From: Rubrivivax sp. | Lineage (GTDB): Bacteria; Pseudomonadota; Gammaproteobacteria; Burkholderiales; Burkholderiaceae_C | Assembly: GCA_022842595.1 (NCBI GenBank) | Contig: JALHPF010000025.1 | Location: 26,682-90,681, forward strand | Direction of reading: 5' to 3' | Length of the DNA stretch: 64,000 bases | In this document: in pieces, positions 27,565 through 37,838 of the stretch | How the letters are laid out: every line of letters starts with the position of its first letter | How positions within the stretch are numbered: position 1 is the first letter of the stretch | Translations under genes and position numbers: made by a program | The notes under the pieces: model-generated | Databases searched by the model: none | What the model saw: only the letters and a program-made list of their open reading frames with translations | What the model was told of the DNA's origin: nothing

Positions 27565-29148
27565 TTACGGGGCCGGGCCTGGGGGAATTGCGGTCGCCGA
27601 GGGCCCGCCGCGGCGCACCGCGCGGCCCGACAGCCCCAGCACCAGCACCAGCAGCACGGCCAAGGCCACCGCGGGCCACAGGCCATAGCGCGCGGCCCAC
27701 CAGGCAAACGGCGTGTTGCCGGTACGGCCTTCGACCTGGGCGGTGAGCACCCCGCGGGTGGCCGGCGGCAGCTCGGCGAGCACAAGGCCGCGGTGGCTGA
27801 TGGCCACGGTGGCACCGGTGTTGGTGGCGCGCACCACCGGCCGCTGCAGTTCGAGCGCGCGCATGCGTGAGATGTTGCGGTGCTGGTCGATGGCCACGCT
27901 GTTGCCGAACCAGGCGATGTTGCTGATGTTGGCGAGCACCGTGGGCGCCTGGGCGGGGTTGCGAAAGCGCAGCGCCAGCTCTTCGCCGAACAGGTCTTCG
28001 TAGCAGATGTTCGGCGCCACGCGCTGCTGGCCCACCACGAACGAAGGCGCTGCCGGCACGCCGCGGCTGAAGTCGCCCAGCGGGATGTTCATCATCTCGG
28101 TGAACCAGCGGAAACCGGTCGGGATGAATTCGCCGAAAGGCACCAGGTGCTGCTTGTCGTAGCGGTAGCCGGTGCCGGCTTCCGACATGCCGACCACCGA
28201 ATTCGTGTAGCCACGCTCGAAGTCGCCCAGCGGCGCGCCCACCAGCGCGGCACGGCCAGGTGCCTTGAAGTGTTCGACCAGGGCTTCCCAATAGCCCGGC
28301 GCCGCGTCCGCCAGCTGGTAGGGCAGCAGGGGCACGGCGGTCTCGGGGGTGATGACGAGCTCGGCCTGGGCCGCCTGCAGTTCCCTGGCCACCCAGGCCA
28401 GGGTCTCGGGCAGGCGTTCGGCGCTGAACTTCTCGTCCTGCCTGACATTCGTCTGCAGCAGAGTCACCTGCAGGGCACCGGCGCCGGTCGTGAAGTTCCA
28501 CGGCCCGGCCAGCCCCGGCAGCGTCAGCAGCACGATGACCAGCGCCGCCACGACAGGCCGTTGAGCCAGCCGCACGCGCGCCATGCCGGCCAGCATGGCG
28601 GCCGACCAGGCAACGACCGCGCCGATGCCGTAGACGCCCACCCAGGGCGCCAGCACGGCCAGCGGCGCGTCGACCTGCGAGTAGCCCAACGCCGCCCAGG
28701 GAAAACCGGTGAACAGCACGCCGCGCGCCCATTCCGCCAGCAGGAACAGCGCCGAAAAGAGTGCAGCGTCGCCCCACAGCCTGGCCCGGCGCAGCCGGGC
28801 GTAGAGCGCCGCCGCCGCCGCCAGGTACAGCGACAAGGCCGCCGACAACATGAACACGGCCGACACGGCCAGCGGCGCCGGCAGCCCGCCATAGGTATGC
28901 AGGCTGATGAACAGCCACCAGACCCCCGCCAGCAGCCAGCCCGTGCCATAACACCAGCCCCAGAGCGCGGCGCGGCGCGGGCCGCAGCCGTCCAGGCGCC
29001 ACACCAGCACGGCCAGCGTCAGCACCGGCAGCCACCAGGCCCAGGTGTGGACGCAGGCCAGCGTCTGCAGCGCGCCCAGCCCGGCCAGCGCCAGGCCTTC
29101 CATCACACGCCGGCCGGGCGCGATGCCAGTCGGGGTCGAGGCGATCAA
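27565..29148 (-). CDS. lnt: Apolipoprotein N-acyltransferase
   Basis: A 527-residue inner-membrane enzyme that N-acylates the lipoprotein N-terminal cysteine, the last maturation step. It has an N-terminal multi-helix membrane domain (about residues 15-210) and a nitrilase domain. The catalytic triad is in [14 protein letters not shown] (Glu), [14 protein letters not shown] (Lys) and [14 protein letters not shown] (Cys). The nitrilase fold ends near [18 protein letters not shown], followed by a last membrane helix. Its ATG overlaps the corC stop by 4 bp, the usual corC-lnt pairing. Confidence 0.95.
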   Translation of the reverse strand: MIASTPTGIAPGRRVMEGLALAGLGALQTLACVHTWAWWLPVLTLAVLVWRLDGCGPRRAALWGWCYGTGWLLAGVWWLFISLHTYGGLPAPLAVSAVFMLSAALSLYLAAAAALYARLRRARLWGDAALFSALFLLAEWARGVLFTGFPWAALGYSQVDAPLAVLAPWVGVYGIGAVVAWSAAMLAGMARVRLAQRPVVAALVIVLLTLPGLAGPWNFTTGAGALQVTLLQTNVRQDEKFSAERLPETLAWVARELQAAQAELVITPETAVPLLPYQLADAAPGYWEALVEHFKAPGRAALVGAPLGDFERGYTNSVVGMSEAGTGYRYDKQHLVPFGEFIPTGFRWFTEMMNIPLGDFSRGVPAAPSFVVGQQRVAPNICYEDLFGEELALRFRNPAQAPTVLANISNIAWFGNSVAIDQHRNISRMRALELQRPVVRATNTGATVAISHRGLVLAELPPATRGVLTAQVEGRTGNTPFAWWAARYGLWPAVALAVLLVLVLGLSGRAVRRGGPSATAIPPGPAP

Positions 29149-30098
29149 TCCTGGTCGCCGCCGTCGGCCGTGATCGGCGCGTCGGGGCTGCGGGCCACGC
29201 GGAACCAGCGCACGGCGCCGCCACGTGTGAGCATCACGGCAAATCGCAGCCCGCCCACGTCCACCGCTTCGCCGCGACGCGGCACGCGGCCGAATTCATG
29301 CGCGACCAGGCCGCCGATGGTGTCGAAGTCCTGTTCCGGCAGGCCGGTGCCGAAGGCATGGTTGACAGCGTCGATGCCGACGTCCCCGGCCACGCGCTGG
29401 CTGCCGTCGGCCAGGGTGTAGATGCCGCTTTCCTGCGCGCGCTCGTCGAATTCGTCCTCGATCTCGCCGACGATTTCCTCGAGCACGTCTTCGATGGTGA
29501 TGAGCCCGGCGGTGTTGCCGAATTCGTCGATCACGATGGCCAGGTGGTTGCGGTTGCTGCGGAAGTCCCGCAGCAGTTCGTTCAGGCGCTTGCTTTCGGG
29601 CACGAACACGGCCGGCCGCAGCAGCGTGCGCAGGTTCAGCTCGGGCGCGCGCTGCAGCTTCAGCAGGTCCTTGGCCATCAGGATGCCGATGATGTTGTCG
29701 CGTTCGCCTTCGTAGACCGGGAAGCGCGAGTGCGCGGTGTCGATCACCAGGGCGAGCAATTCGTCGTAGTCGGCGGCGATGTCCAGCAGGTCCATGCGCG
29801 GCGCGGCCACCATCACGTCACCGGCCGTCATGTCGGCCATGCGCAACACGCCTTCGAGCATCAGGCGTGATTCGGGTTCGATCAGTTCACGCTGTTCGGC
29901 ATCGGCCAGCGTCTTGATCAGCTCTTCCTTGCTGTCGGGCCCGGGCGAAACGAATTCCACCAGGCGTTCGAAGAGCGTGCGGCGGTCAACCGTCTCGGGC
30001 CGGTCGGGCCGGTCTGGGCGGTCGGCACGTTCGGTGCGGCCGACGCGGGACACGGAAGACGGGCTGCGTGAAGGGCGGGGGTGGGGGGGTTCTGACAC
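29145..30098 (-). CDS. corC: CorC/HlyC-family CBS-domain protein
   Basis: About 317 residues from the proposed GTG start. After a Pro/Arg-rich head come the CorC core [33 protein letters not shown], two CBS domains (around [50 protein letters not shown] and [18 protein letters not shown]...[22 protein letters not shown]), and a C-terminal CorC_HlyC domain ([20 protein letters not shown]). The family (YbeX/CorC) is linked to Mg2+/Co2+ efflux or ribosome-related functions. The GTG at 30098 is chosen because further upstream the frame becomes a low-complexity shadow. Confidence 0.88.
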   Translation of the reverse strand: MSEPPHPRPSRSPSSVSRVGRTERADRPDRPDRPETVDRRTLFERLVEFVSPGPDSKEELIKTLADAEQRELIEPESRLMLEGVLRMADMTAGDVMVAAPRMDLLDIAADYDELLALVIDTAHSRFPVYEGERDNIIGILMAKDLLKLQRAPELNLRTLLRPAVFVPESKRLNELLRDFRSNRNHLAIVIDEFGNTAGLITIEDVLEEIVGEIEDEFDERAQESGIYTLADGSQRVAGDVGIDAVNHAFGTGLPEQDFDTIGGLVAHEFGRVPRRGEAVDVGGLRFAVMLTRGGAVRWFRVARSPDAPITADGGDQD

Positions 30099-30206
30099 GG
30101 GGGGTGTCGGCAGTCTCGGTCGAGCCGAGAATAACCGACCCTGGCCCGCTGTCCGCGCAGTTCGCGCGGCGCACCTGGTCGCAGGCAGGCACAATCCGCG
30201 CCCTCC

Positions 30207-30809
30207 ATGACCCACGCACCCCACCCCACCCCGCCCGCCCCATCGGGCCCGCCCCGCCCCGCGGCGGCGGCCTGGCGAGCGCTCGCCCTGCCCGTCCTGG
30301 CCATGGCTGCCGTCATCGTGCTGTCCAACGTGCTCGTGCAGCACGAGATCAACGCCTGGCTGACCTGGGGTGCTTTCAGTTACCCGCTCGTCTTCCTGGT
30401 CAGCGACCTGACCAACCGCGCGCTCGGCCCGCAGTCGGCGCGACGCGTCGCCTGGATCGGCTTCGCCATCGCCGTGGCGGTGTCCCTGGCCCTGGCGCCC
30501 TGGCGAATTGCCCTGGCATCGGGCGCGGCTTTCCTGTTTTCGCAGCTGATGGACGTCGCGGTCTTCAACCGCTGGCGCCAGGCCAGCTGGTGGAAGGCGC
30601 CGCTGGTGGGCAGCTTGGTGGCCAGCGTCGTCGACACTGGCGTGTTCTTCTTCCTGGCCTTTGCCGGCAGCGACATGAACTGGCTGCAACTCGCCGCCGG
30701 CGACCTGGGCGTCAAGGCGCTGATGGCCGTCGTGCTGCTGGCGCCCTACCGCGCCCTGCTGCCGCGCTTGCAAACCTGGGCGGCGCCCTCATATCCGACG
30801 GCTTCCTGA
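30207..30809 (+). CDS. Queuosine precursor transporter, YhhQ/VUT family
   Basis: A 200-residue membrane protein with about six helices. The family signatures are [49 protein letters not shown] (about residues 37-86) and [25 protein letters not shown]. YhhQ imports 7-cyano/7-aminomethyl-7-deazaguanine for tRNA queuosine. The N-terminal 22 residues are Pro-rich. It is divergent from corC; a GGCACAATCCGCGC stretch just upstream resembles a betaproteobacterial -10 region. The CobW GTPase gene follows after 26 bp. Confidence 0.88.
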   Translation: MTHAPHPTPPAPSGPPRPAAAAWRALALPVLAMAAVIVLSNVLVQHEINAWLTWGAFSYPLVFLVSDLTNRALGPQSARRVAWIGFAIAVAVSLALAPWRIALASGAAFLFSQLMDVAVFNRWRQASWWKAPLVGSLVASVVDTGVFFFLAFAGSDMNWLQLAAGDLGVKALMAVVLLAPYRALLPRLQTWAAPSYPTAS

Positions 30810-30835
30810 ACGTTTCACTTCCTCAAGGCGCACCC

Positions 30836-31900
30836 ATGTCGCAAGGCCTCATTCCCGCCACCATCCTGACCGGCTTCCTGGGCTCGGGCAAGACCACCCT
30901 GCTCAAGCGTGTGCTGACCGAGCACCACGGCCAGAAGATCGCGGTGATCGAGAACGAGTTCGGTGAAGAGAACATCGACAACGACATCCTCGTGGCCGAC
31001 ACCAACGAGCAGGTCATCCAGATGAGCAACGGCTGCGTCTGCTGCACCATCCGCGAAGACCTGCGCGCCACCCTGGCCGACCTGGCCGAAAAACGGCGCA
31101 AGGGTGAACTGAGCTTCGACCGCGTCGTCATCGAGACCACCGGCCTGGCTGACCCCGGCCCGGTGGCGCAGACCTTCTTCATGGACGACGAGATCGCCGA
31201 AAGCTACCTGCTCGACAGCATCCTGACGCTGGTGGACGCCAAACACGCCGACGAACAGCTGAACACGCGCCAGGAAGCACGCCGCCAGATCGGCTTCGCC
31301 GACCAGATCTTCATCAGCAAGACCGACCTGGTGGACGGCGCCAGCCTCGACGCGCTGAAGCACCGCATCAAGCACATGAATCCGCGGGCGCCACAGCAGG
31401 CGGTGCACTTCGGCGAGGTGCCGATCGCCAGCGTCTTCGACCTGAAAGGCTTCAACCTCAACGCCAAGCTCGACATCGACCCCGATTTCCTCAAGGCCGA
31501 TGAGCACGAGCACCACGGTCACGACCACCACGACCATGGCCACGAAGGCCACGACCACGCCCCGGGCGAGGCCTGCGACCACCCGCACCACCACGCCCAC
31601 GACGACGACGTGAAGTCCTTCGTGTTCCGCAGCGCACGCGCCTTCAACCCGGCCAAGCTGGAAGATTTCCTCGGCGCCATCGTCCAGGTCTATGGCCCCA
31701 AGATGCTGCGCTACAAGGGCGTGCTGCACATGAAGGGCAGCGAGCGCAAGGTCATCTTCCAGGGCGTGCACCAGCTCATGGGCAGCGACCTCGGCCCGAA
31801 GTGGGCGCCGGGCGAAGTCAAGGGCAGCAAGATGGTTTTCATCGGCATCGACCTGCCCAAGGAAGTGCTGCTGCAGGGCCTGGAGCAATGCCTGGTGTGA
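30836..31900 (+). CDS. CobW/COG0523 metallochaperone GTPase with His-rich loop
   Basis: A 354-residue G3E GTPase. Walker A is GFLGSGKTT (13-21), the metal-binding CxCC motif is [12 protein letters not shown] (67-70), and the guanine-specificity region is SKTDLVD. Between the GTPase and the CobW C-terminal domain a loop at about residues 223-258 contains roughly 15 histidines interleaved with Asp/Glu. COG0523 members of this type (YjiA, ZigA, YeiR) are linked to zinc supply; cobalamin metabolism is less likely because no cob genes are near. No Zur box was recognised. Confidence 0.88.
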   Translation: MSQGLIPATILTGFLGSGKTTLLKRVLTEHHGQKIAVIENEFGEENIDNDILVADTNEQVIQMSNGCVCCTIREDLRATLADLAEKRRKGELSFDRVVIETTGLADPGPVAQTFFMDDEIAESYLLDSILTLVDAKHADEQLNTRQEARRQIGFADQIFISKTDLVDGASLDALKHRIKHMNPRAPQQAVHFGEVPIASVFDLKGFNLNAKLDIDPDFLKADEHEHHGHDHHDHGHEGHDHAPGEACDHPHHHAHDDDVKSFVFRSARAFNPAKLEDFLGAIVQVYGPKMLRYKGVLHMKGSERKVIFQGVHQLMGSDLGPKWAPGEVKGSKMVFIGIDLPKEVLLQGLEQCLV

Positions 31901-32084
31901 TGCACGCAGCACTTGGCCGCGACTGTGGCGCGCAGGCCCCGGTGGCGTGGCTACAATCCGCGCGCCTTGAAGGTCTGGCGCGAGGTCGCGCCGGACCGGA
32001 CAGGGGCCACCCGCCGACAGGCGGTCATTCTTGCCCCCAGGGCCTTCGGGCCCTCAAGGCCCATTCGCAGGCGAGGAGAACCCC

Positions 32085-32855
32085 TTGACGAAGACAGCTG
32101 CCAATACCCCCCCCGCGGCCAAGCCAGCGGCCAAAGCAGCACCCAAGCCGGCCGCAAGCCCGGTGGCAGAGAAAGTGCCGGCCAAGGCTGCGCCCGCCAA
32201 GGCCGCCCCGGCCAAGCCGGCACCGGCGCCTTCAGGCAAGAGCAGCAAGGCCTCGGCCAAGGCGCGAGCCTTGCCCGAAACACCGGCCCAGATTCCTTCC
32301 ACCGCCCTGTCAGGCGGAGGCAACCGTTTCACCGACCGCTTCGCGCCTTCTCCGCCGTCGAAGCTGCCTGACCCCATCGAAGTGCAGAAGAATCTCTACA
32401 AAGCCGACCCCAAACTCGTCAACGCCTGGAAAACCAAGCCAGGCCGGGACCTGACCGAAGCCGAGCTTCAGGCCATGCCCGACGAGGAGTACATGAACGA
32501 GAAGCAGATCGACTTCTTCCGCGCCCGACTGCAGCAGCAGAAGGACGACCTGCTGTCCAATGCCGGCGAGACCACCGAGCACCTGCGTGAAGACACCAGC
32601 ATCGTGCCCGACCCGGCCGACCGCGCCACGATCGAGGAAGAACATGCCCTGGAGCTGCGCACGCGCGACCGGGAGCGCAAGCTGCTGAAGAAGATCGCCC
32701 AGTCGCTTTCCAGGCTGGACAGCGGCGAATACGGCTTCTGCGACGAGACTGGCGAGCCCATCGGCATCGCCCGGCTGCTGGCCCGGCCCACCGCCACGTT
32801 GTCGCTGGAAGCGCAACAACGTCGCGAGTTGAAGCAGAAGATGTTCGGCGACTAG
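32085..32855 (+). CDS. dksA: RNA polymerase-binding transcription factor DksA
   Basis: About 256 residues from a TTG start preceded by a good ribosome-binding site (GCGAGGAG, 6 bp upstream). The N-terminal 75 residues are a low-complexity Ala/Lys/Pro tail. The DksA core begins near DPIEVQKNLYKADPKLVNAWK and includes the coiled coil FFRARLQQQKDDLLSNAGETTEHLREDTSIVPDPADRATIEEEHALELRTRDRE, with the DPADRA tip that reaches into the RNAP secondary channel. The zinc-finger region reads YGFCDETGEPIGIARLLARPTATLSLEAQ with only one of four cysteines, so zinc binding is unlikely. The frame opens at 32031, but an ATG there lacks a ribosome-binding site. Confidence 0.9.
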   Translation: MTKTAANTPPAAKPAAKAAPKPAASPVAEKVPAKAAPAKAAPAKPAPAPSGKSSKASAKARALPETPAQIPSTALSGGGNRFTDRFAPSPPSKLPDPIEVQKNLYKADPKLVNAWKTKPGRDLTEAELQAMPDEEYMNEKQIDFFRARLQQQKDDLLSNAGETTEHLREDTSIVPDPADRATIEEEHALELRTRDRERKLLKKIAQSLSRLDSGEYGFCDETGEPIGIARLLARPTATLSLEAQQRRELKQKMFGD

Positions 32856-32879
32856 GCACGAAGCAGCGGACACTGCCCC

Positions 32880-34853
32880 ATGGCCGACAACCCGAGCTTT
32901 TTCCGCAAGGTCGTGCGGTTCGTGGCGAACCCGGCCACCGACTGGACCGACCTGAATACGCGGCAGGAAGACTCGCGCGAGCTCGAACTCGAAAAGTCCG
33001 AGCTGAAGGCCATGATCGAGCGCAAGCGCCGCAACGATTTCGTGCGCAAGCGCGAATTCGACATGCTGCGCAAGGTGCGACGCGAGGGGCTGTCGCCTGA
33101 ACAACTGGCCGCCCTCGGCGGCTCGTCGCGGCTCGACGACTCCGAGGCGAGGCTGCCCGACCCCAAGGCCGGCCGCCCCGACCAGGGCGTGAAGGCCAAG
33201 ATCGACGAGATCGAACAGCAGATGGTCGGGGACGGCTTCCGTGGCAACAGCCGCCGCGGGGTGCTGGGCGGCAGTTCGGTGGCCGGCGCACTGGCGCGGC
33301 TGGCGGGCGCGCAGCCCCGCCCGCCGGGACGCGAATCCGTGCGCGGCCAGTTGCCCCCCGAGGGCCGGCCCAGCCGTGACGACAGCGCTTTCCGCGACGC
33401 CACGATCAATCCTTCGACGCGCCAACCTGGCATCGACTTCCCACCGGCCGACAGTCGGGCCGACGCCGGCCGCCGCTCAGGCGACGAGCGCGGCAGCCTG
33501 AACTCGCCACCATCCGCCGGCAACGACCGCGCCTATCCGCCGCGCTCGGCCGCACCTGCTCCCTTGCAGATGGGCACCGGCCTGCCGCCGCTGAGCACGC
33601 TGAACCTGCCGAACACACCGCCCCCTTCGGTGTCGAGCCCGAGCCCGGCGCCCTACGTCCAGCCCTATGCGCCGGGGGACCTGCCGCCGCTGCCACGCTA
33701 CGGCGCCACCGAAGCCGAAGGCGGCCCGCTGGCCCTGGAAGTCAGCGAAGTCGTTCACGACCCCGATCTCGACGAGGCCGTGATTGCCTTTGCCAACGCC
33801 GACTTCGCCCAATGCGAAACCGCGCTTCAGCAGCTGACGGGCGTGGGCGGCGTCCGCGCCCAGCATGCCGAGACCTGGCTCGTGCTGTTCGACCTGTACC
33901 GCGCCACCGGCCAGCAGCAGCGCTTCGAGAGCCTGGCGCTGGAGTACGCGCACCAGTTCGGCTGGTCGGCACCGCAGTGGTATTCGCTGCCCAAGCTGGT
34001 GGCCGACGCGGTGGCCGACGAACCCGTACTGGCCACGCACAGCAGCACCGTGGGGCCCGGCGACGTCGGCTGGGTGTGCCCCGACACGCTGGACATCGAA
34101 GCCGTGGCGCGGCTGCGTTCGCAGACGCTGCAGATGCCGCTGCCCTGGGTCTTCGACTGGTCGCTGCTGCTTCGCATCGACCCCGAAGCCGCCATGCAGC
34201 TGTCGATGCTGTTCCGCTTGTGGGCCGGCCAGGCGCTGGAAATGCGCTGGGTCGCCGGCGACCGCCTGTTCCACGTGCTGCAGGAAGCCGCACCCACCGG
34301 CGTGCGCGATGCCGACCCGGTGTACTGGCTCACGCGCCTGGACGCGCTGCGCCTGGCCAACCGCGCCGACCAGTTCGACGAAGCGGCCATCGACTATTGC
34401 GTCACCTACGAGGTCTCGCCACCCTCGTGGGAGGCAGCCCGGTGCAAGGTCCGCGTGAGCAGCGCCAACCCGAACACGCGCAACCCGCAGCTGTCGATGA
34501 TCAGCGAGGTATCGACGAGCTTCCTGGAATCCACCCTGCTGGAAGACATCTCTGGCGCTGGCGCGGCGGTGGAGATGGCGCATGTGGAACTGTCCGGCCA
34601 GCTGGTCGGCGACATCGGCGCCACGCTGCGCAAGCTCGACGATGGCCTGACGGCCGCACCCATCGTCAGTGTCAGCTGCGCGCGGCTGATCCGCGTCGAC
34701 TTCATCGCTGCCGGCGACCTGCTGAACTGGGTGCTGACCAAGCGCAACGAGAACCGCGCCGTGCACTTCGTCGACGCCCACCGCCTGCTGGCGCTGTTCT
34801 TCGGTGCCATGGGCATCAACGAACACGCCAAGGTCGCGGTGCGGAAAGTCTGA
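32880..34853 (+). CDS. Uncharacterised STAS-domain-containing protein
   Basis: A 657-residue protein that I do not recognise by name. The first 75 residues are charged (FVANPATDWTDLNTRQEDSRELELEKSELKAMIERKRRNDFVRKREF), then about 180 residues are Pro/Ser/Gly-rich and likely disordered. Residues about 285-375 look like a TPR-type helical region (FANADFAQCETALQQLTG...AETWLVLFDLYRATGQQQRFESLALEYAHQFGW). The C-terminal about 200 residues resemble a STAS fold (LSGQLVGDIGATLRKLDDGLTAAPIVSVSCARLIRVDFIAAGDLLNWVLTKRNENRAVHFVDAHRLLALFFGAMGI). It starts 24 bp after dksA and precedes hslVU; a signalling or scaffold role is only a guess. Confidence 0.8.
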   Translation: MADNPSFFRKVVRFVANPATDWTDLNTRQEDSRELELEKSELKAMIERKRRNDFVRKREFDMLRKVRREGLSPEQLAALGGSSRLDDSEARLPDPKAGRPDQGVKAKIDEIEQQMVGDGFRGNSRRGVLGGSSVAGALARLAGAQPRPPGRESVRGQLPPEGRPSRDDSAFRDATINPSTRQPGIDFPPADSRADAGRRSGDERGSLNSPPSAGNDRAYPPRSAAPAPLQMGTGLPPLSTLNLPNTPPPSVSSPSPAPYVQPYAPGDLPPLPRYGATEAEGGPLALEVSEVVHDPDLDEAVIAFANADFAQCETALQQLTGVGGVRAQHAETWLVLFDLYRATGQQQRFESLALEYAHQFGWSAPQWYSLPKLVADAVADEPVLATHSSTVGPGDVGWVCPDTLDIEAVARLRSQTLQMPLPWVFDWSLLLRIDPEAAMQLSMLFRLWAGQALEMRWVAGDRLFHVLQEAAPTGVRDADPVYWLTRLDALRLANRADQFDEAAIDYCVTYEVSPPSWEAARCKVRVSSANPNTRNPQLSMISEVSTSFLESTLLEDISGAGAAVEMAHVELSGQLVGDIGATLRKLDDGLTAAPIVSVSCARLIRVDFIAAGDLLNWVLTKRNENRAVHFVDAHRLLALFFGAMGINEHAKVAVRKV

Positions 34854-34904
34854 CCCCGGGTTCAGCTTGAACCCCGGTGCTCCGGCACCAACTGACAAGA
34901 ACCC

Positions 34905-35441
34905 ATGGAAACTTATCACGGCACCACCATCGTGAGCGTTCGCCGCGGCTCCACCGTCGCCCTCGGCGGCGACGGCCAGGTCACGCTCGGCCACATCGTC
35001 GTCAAGGCCAGCGCACGCAAGGTGCGCAAGCTCTACCGCGAACAGGTGCTCGCCGGCTTCGCCGGTGCCACCGCCGACGCATTCACGCTGTTCGAGCGCT
35101 TCGAGGCCAAGCTCGAGAAACACCAGGGTCACCTGGTGCGCGCCGCCATCGAACTCACGCGCGACTGGCGCACCGACCGTGTGCTGCGCCGCCTCGAAGC
35201 CATGCTGGCGGTGGCCGACGGCACCGCCAGCCTCATCATCACCGGCAATGGCGACGTGCTCGAGCCCGAGCAGGGCATCGTCGCCATCGGCAGCGGTGGC
35301 GCCTATGCCCAGGCCGCGGCGATGGCGCTGCTGAACCACACCGAGATGACCCCCGCCCAGATCGTCAAGCGTTCGCTCGAGATCGCCGGCGACATCTGCA
35401 TCTACACGAACCAGAACCACATCGTGGAGACGCTGGGATGA
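34905..35441 (+). CDS. hslV: ATP-dependent protease subunit HslV
   Basis: A 178-residue threonine protease of the HslUV (ClpQY) complex. A six-residue propeptide METYHG precedes the catalytic N-terminal Thr of [23 protein letters not shown]. Further signatures are [34 protein letters not shown] and the C-terminal [17 protein letters not shown]. The gene overlaps hslU by 4 bp (ATGA). The ATG at 34905 gives the propeptide form usual in betaproteobacteria. Confidence 0.96.
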   Translation: METYHGTTIVSVRRGSTVALGGDGQVTLGHIVVKASARKVRKLYREQVLAGFAGATADAFTLFERFEAKLEKHQGHLVRAAIELTRDWRTDRVLRRLEAMLAVADGTASLIITGNGDVLEPEQGIVAIGSGGAYAQAAAMALLNHTEMTPAQIVKRSLEIAGDICIYTNQNHIVETLG

Positions 35442-36823
35442 CGGCCGAGATCGACACCGAGAACCTGACCCCGGCGCAGATCGTCGCCGAACTCGACAAG
35501 CACATCGTCGGCCAGCATGGCGCCAAGCGCGCGGTGGCCATCGCGCTGCGCAACCGCTGGCGCCGCCGCCGCGTGCAGGGCGCCATGCAGGCCGAGATCA
35601 CGCCGAAGAACATCCTGATGATCGGGCCCACCGGCGTCGGCAAGACCGAGATCGCGCGCCGGCTGGCGCGGCTGGCCGACGCCCCCTTCGTCAAGGTGGA
35701 GGCGACCAAGTTCACCGAAGTGGGCTACGTCGGCAAGGACGTGGACACGATCATCCGCGACCTCGTCGAGGTATCGGTGAAGCAGGAGCGCCAGCGCCAG
35801 GTGGCGGCCAAGCGCGCCGCAGCGCAGGACGCCGCCGAGGAGCGCATCCTCGACATCCTGGTGCCGCCGCCTCGGGATGCGCGTGACGCACGCGATGCCA
35901 GGGCGATCGGCTTCACCGCCGAACCCCCGGCGGAGAACACCGCCCGCCAGGTGATGCGCAAGCGCCTGCGCGAAGGAACATTGGACGACAAGGAAATCGA
36001 GCTCGACATCGCCGACGCCAAGCCCGCGCTCGAAGTGCTGGGCCCGCAGGGCATGCCCGGCATGGAAGAGATGGCCGAACAGCTGAAGGGCCTGTTCAGC
36101 CAGATGAACCAGCCCAAGAAGAGCAAGCGCAAGGTGACGATCGGTGAGGCGCTGAAGCTGCTGGTCGAGGAAGAAGCCGGCCGCCTCGTCAACGAGGACG
36201 AGATCCGCGCCGCCGCGGTGGCCAAGGCCGAGGCCGACGGCATCGTCTTCATCGACGAGATCGACAAGGTGGCCTCCCGCAGCGACAACGGCAGCACCGC
36301 CGAAGTCAGCCGCCAGGGCGTGCAGCGCGACCTGCTGCCGCTGGTGGAAGGCACGGCCGTCACGACGAAGTACGGCGTGGTCAAGACCGACCACATCCTC
36401 TTCATCGCCAGCGGTGCCTTCCACCTGGCCAAGCCCAGCGACCTGATCCCCGAGCTGCAGGGCCGCTTCCCGATTCGCGTGGAACTGTCGTCGCTCAGCG
36501 TGGCCGACTTCGAGGCCATCCTCACCAGCACCCACGCCAGCCTGGTGGCGCAGTACCAGGCCTTGCTGGCCACCGAGGGCGTGACGGTGCAGATCGAGCC
36601 GGCCGCGGTGCGCCGCCTGGCCGAGATCGCCTTCGAAGTGAACGAACGCACCGAGAACATCGGTGCGCGCCGCCTGGCCACGGTGATGGAACGCCTGCTC
36701 GACGAGGTCAGCTTCGACGCGCCCACGCGCAGCGGGCAAACCCTGGTGGTCGACGTGGCGATGGTCAACGCCCGCCTGGCCGAACTGGCGCACGACGAAG
36801 ACCTGTCGCGCTACATCCTGTGA
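35438..36823 (+). CDS. hslU: ATP-dependent protease ATPase subunit HslU
   Basis: A 461-residue AAA+ unfoldase. Walker A is [16 protein letters not shown] (about 60-75), the pore loop is in [12 protein letters not shown] (GYVG), Walker B is [14 protein letters not shown], and the C-terminus ends EDLSRYIL, which docks into HslV. An I domain occupies about 110-245, with the short [14 protein letters not shown] repeat unusual for its Asp-Ala-Arg run. The start at 35438 follows directly from the hslV overlap; the longer open frame is the hslV shadow. Confidence 0.96.
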   Translation: MTAEIDTENLTPAQIVAELDKHIVGQHGAKRAVAIALRNRWRRRRVQGAMQAEITPKNILMIGPTGVGKTEIARRLARLADAPFVKVEATKFTEVGYVGKDVDTIIRDLVEVSVKQERQRQVAAKRAAAQDAAEERILDILVPPPRDARDARDARAIGFTAEPPAENTARQVMRKRLREGTLDDKEIELDIADAKPALEVLGPQGMPGMEEMAEQLKGLFSQMNQPKKSKRKVTIGEALKLLVEEEAGRLVNEDEIRAAAVAKAEADGIVFIDEIDKVASRSDNGSTAEVSRQGVQRDLLPLVEGTAVTTKYGVVKTDHILFIASGAFHLAKPSDLIPELQGRFPIRVELSSLSVADFEAILTSTHASLVAQYQALLATEGVTVQIEPAAVRRLAEIAFEVNERTENIGARRLATVMERLLDEVSFDAPTRSGQTLVVDVAMVNARLAELAHDEDLSRYIL

Positions 36824-36834
36824 ACGGAGCGTCC

Positions 36835-37806
36835 ATGCACTATCGCCCACTCGGCCGCAGCGGCCTGGCTGCAGCCCCCATCGCCTTTGGCGGCAATGTG
36901 CTGGGCTGGACGGCCGATGCGGCCACGTCGTTCAGCCTGCTCGACGCGTTCGCCGACGGCGGCTTCAACCTCATCGATACCGCCGACATCTATTCACGCT
37001 GGGCGCCGGGCCACCTGGGTGGCGAGAGCGAAACCGTCATCGGCCAGTGGCTGCAACGCAGCGGTCGGCGCGGCCAGGTGCTGATCGCCACCAAGGTGGG
37101 CAAGCCGATGGGCGACGAGGGCAGCGGCCGCATGGGCTTGAGCCGGCGCTGGATCCGCCAGGCCTGCGAAGACAGCCTGCGCCGGCTGCAGACCGACCAC
37201 ATCGACCTGTACCAGAGCCACGACGACGACACCGCCACGCCGCTGGAAGAGACCCTGGCAGCCTTTGCCGAACTGATCCAGGAAGGCAAGGTGCGCGCCA
37301 TCGGCGCCAGCAACTACAGCGCACCGCGCCTGGCCGAAGCGCTGGCCACCAGCGCCCGCCTGGGCCTGCCGCGCTACGAAACGCTGCAGCCGCACTACAA
37401 CCTGGTCGAACGCCAGGTGTACGAAGAAGCGCTGGAACCCTTGTGCCGCACCCAAGGCCTGGGCGTGATCAACTTCTTCGGCCTGGCCAGGGGCTTTCTC
37501 ACCGGCAAGTACCGCAGCGAAGCCGACCTGGGCAAAAGCCCGCGCGGCGCTGGCGTCCAGGCCTACCTGAACCCGCGCGGGTTCGGCATCCTGGCCGCGC
37601 TCGACGCCGTGGCTGAAGCCCACCACAGCACGCCGGCCCAGGTAGCCCTGGCGTGGCAGATCGCGCGGCCAGGCATCACGGCGCCGATCGCCAGTGCCAC
37701 CAGCGTGGCGCAATGGCTGGAGCTGGCGGGTGCGGCGCGACTGCTGCTGTCGACCGCCGACATCGCCACGCTGGACGCCGCCAGCGCCTGGACGGCTGCG
37801 GCATAA
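36835..37806 (+). CDS. Aldo/keto reductase
   Basis: A 323-residue NADPH-dependent (alpha/beta)8-barrel reductase. Catalytic residues are visible in FNLIDTADIYSRWAPGHLGGESE (Asp, Tyr), LIATKVGKPM (Lys) and the active-site position in DLYQSHDDD (His). The cofactor end reads PIASATSVAQWLEL. It belongs to the YajO/AKR group with broad aldehyde specificity. The ATG at 36835 has GGAG 5 bp upstream; the GTG at 36820 overlapping the hslU stop is an alternative. It ends in a GGGCC/GGCCC hairpin (37815-37832). Confidence 0.88.
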   Translation: MHYRPLGRSGLAAAPIAFGGNVLGWTADAATSFSLLDAFADGGFNLIDTADIYSRWAPGHLGGESETVIGQWLQRSGRRGQVLIATKVGKPMGDEGSGRMGLSRRWIRQACEDSLRRLQTDHIDLYQSHDDDTATPLEETLAAFAELIQEGKVRAIGASNYSAPRLAEALATSARLGLPRYETLQPHYNLVERQVYEEALEPLCRTQGLGVINFFGLARGFLTGKYRSEADLGKSPRGAGVQAYLNPRGFGILAALDAVAEAHHSTPAQVALAWQIARPGITAPIASATSVAQWLELAGAARLLLSTADIATLDAASAWTAAA

Positions 37807-37838
37807 AGACCAAAGGGCCGAAGCCCCGGCCCACCCGT

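Noticed and set aside
26600..29224. An 874-codon open frame joining glyQ to upstream sequence
   Set aside because: The extra part is the antiparallel-composition shadow of lnt; the conserved GlyQ N-terminus begins at 27517.
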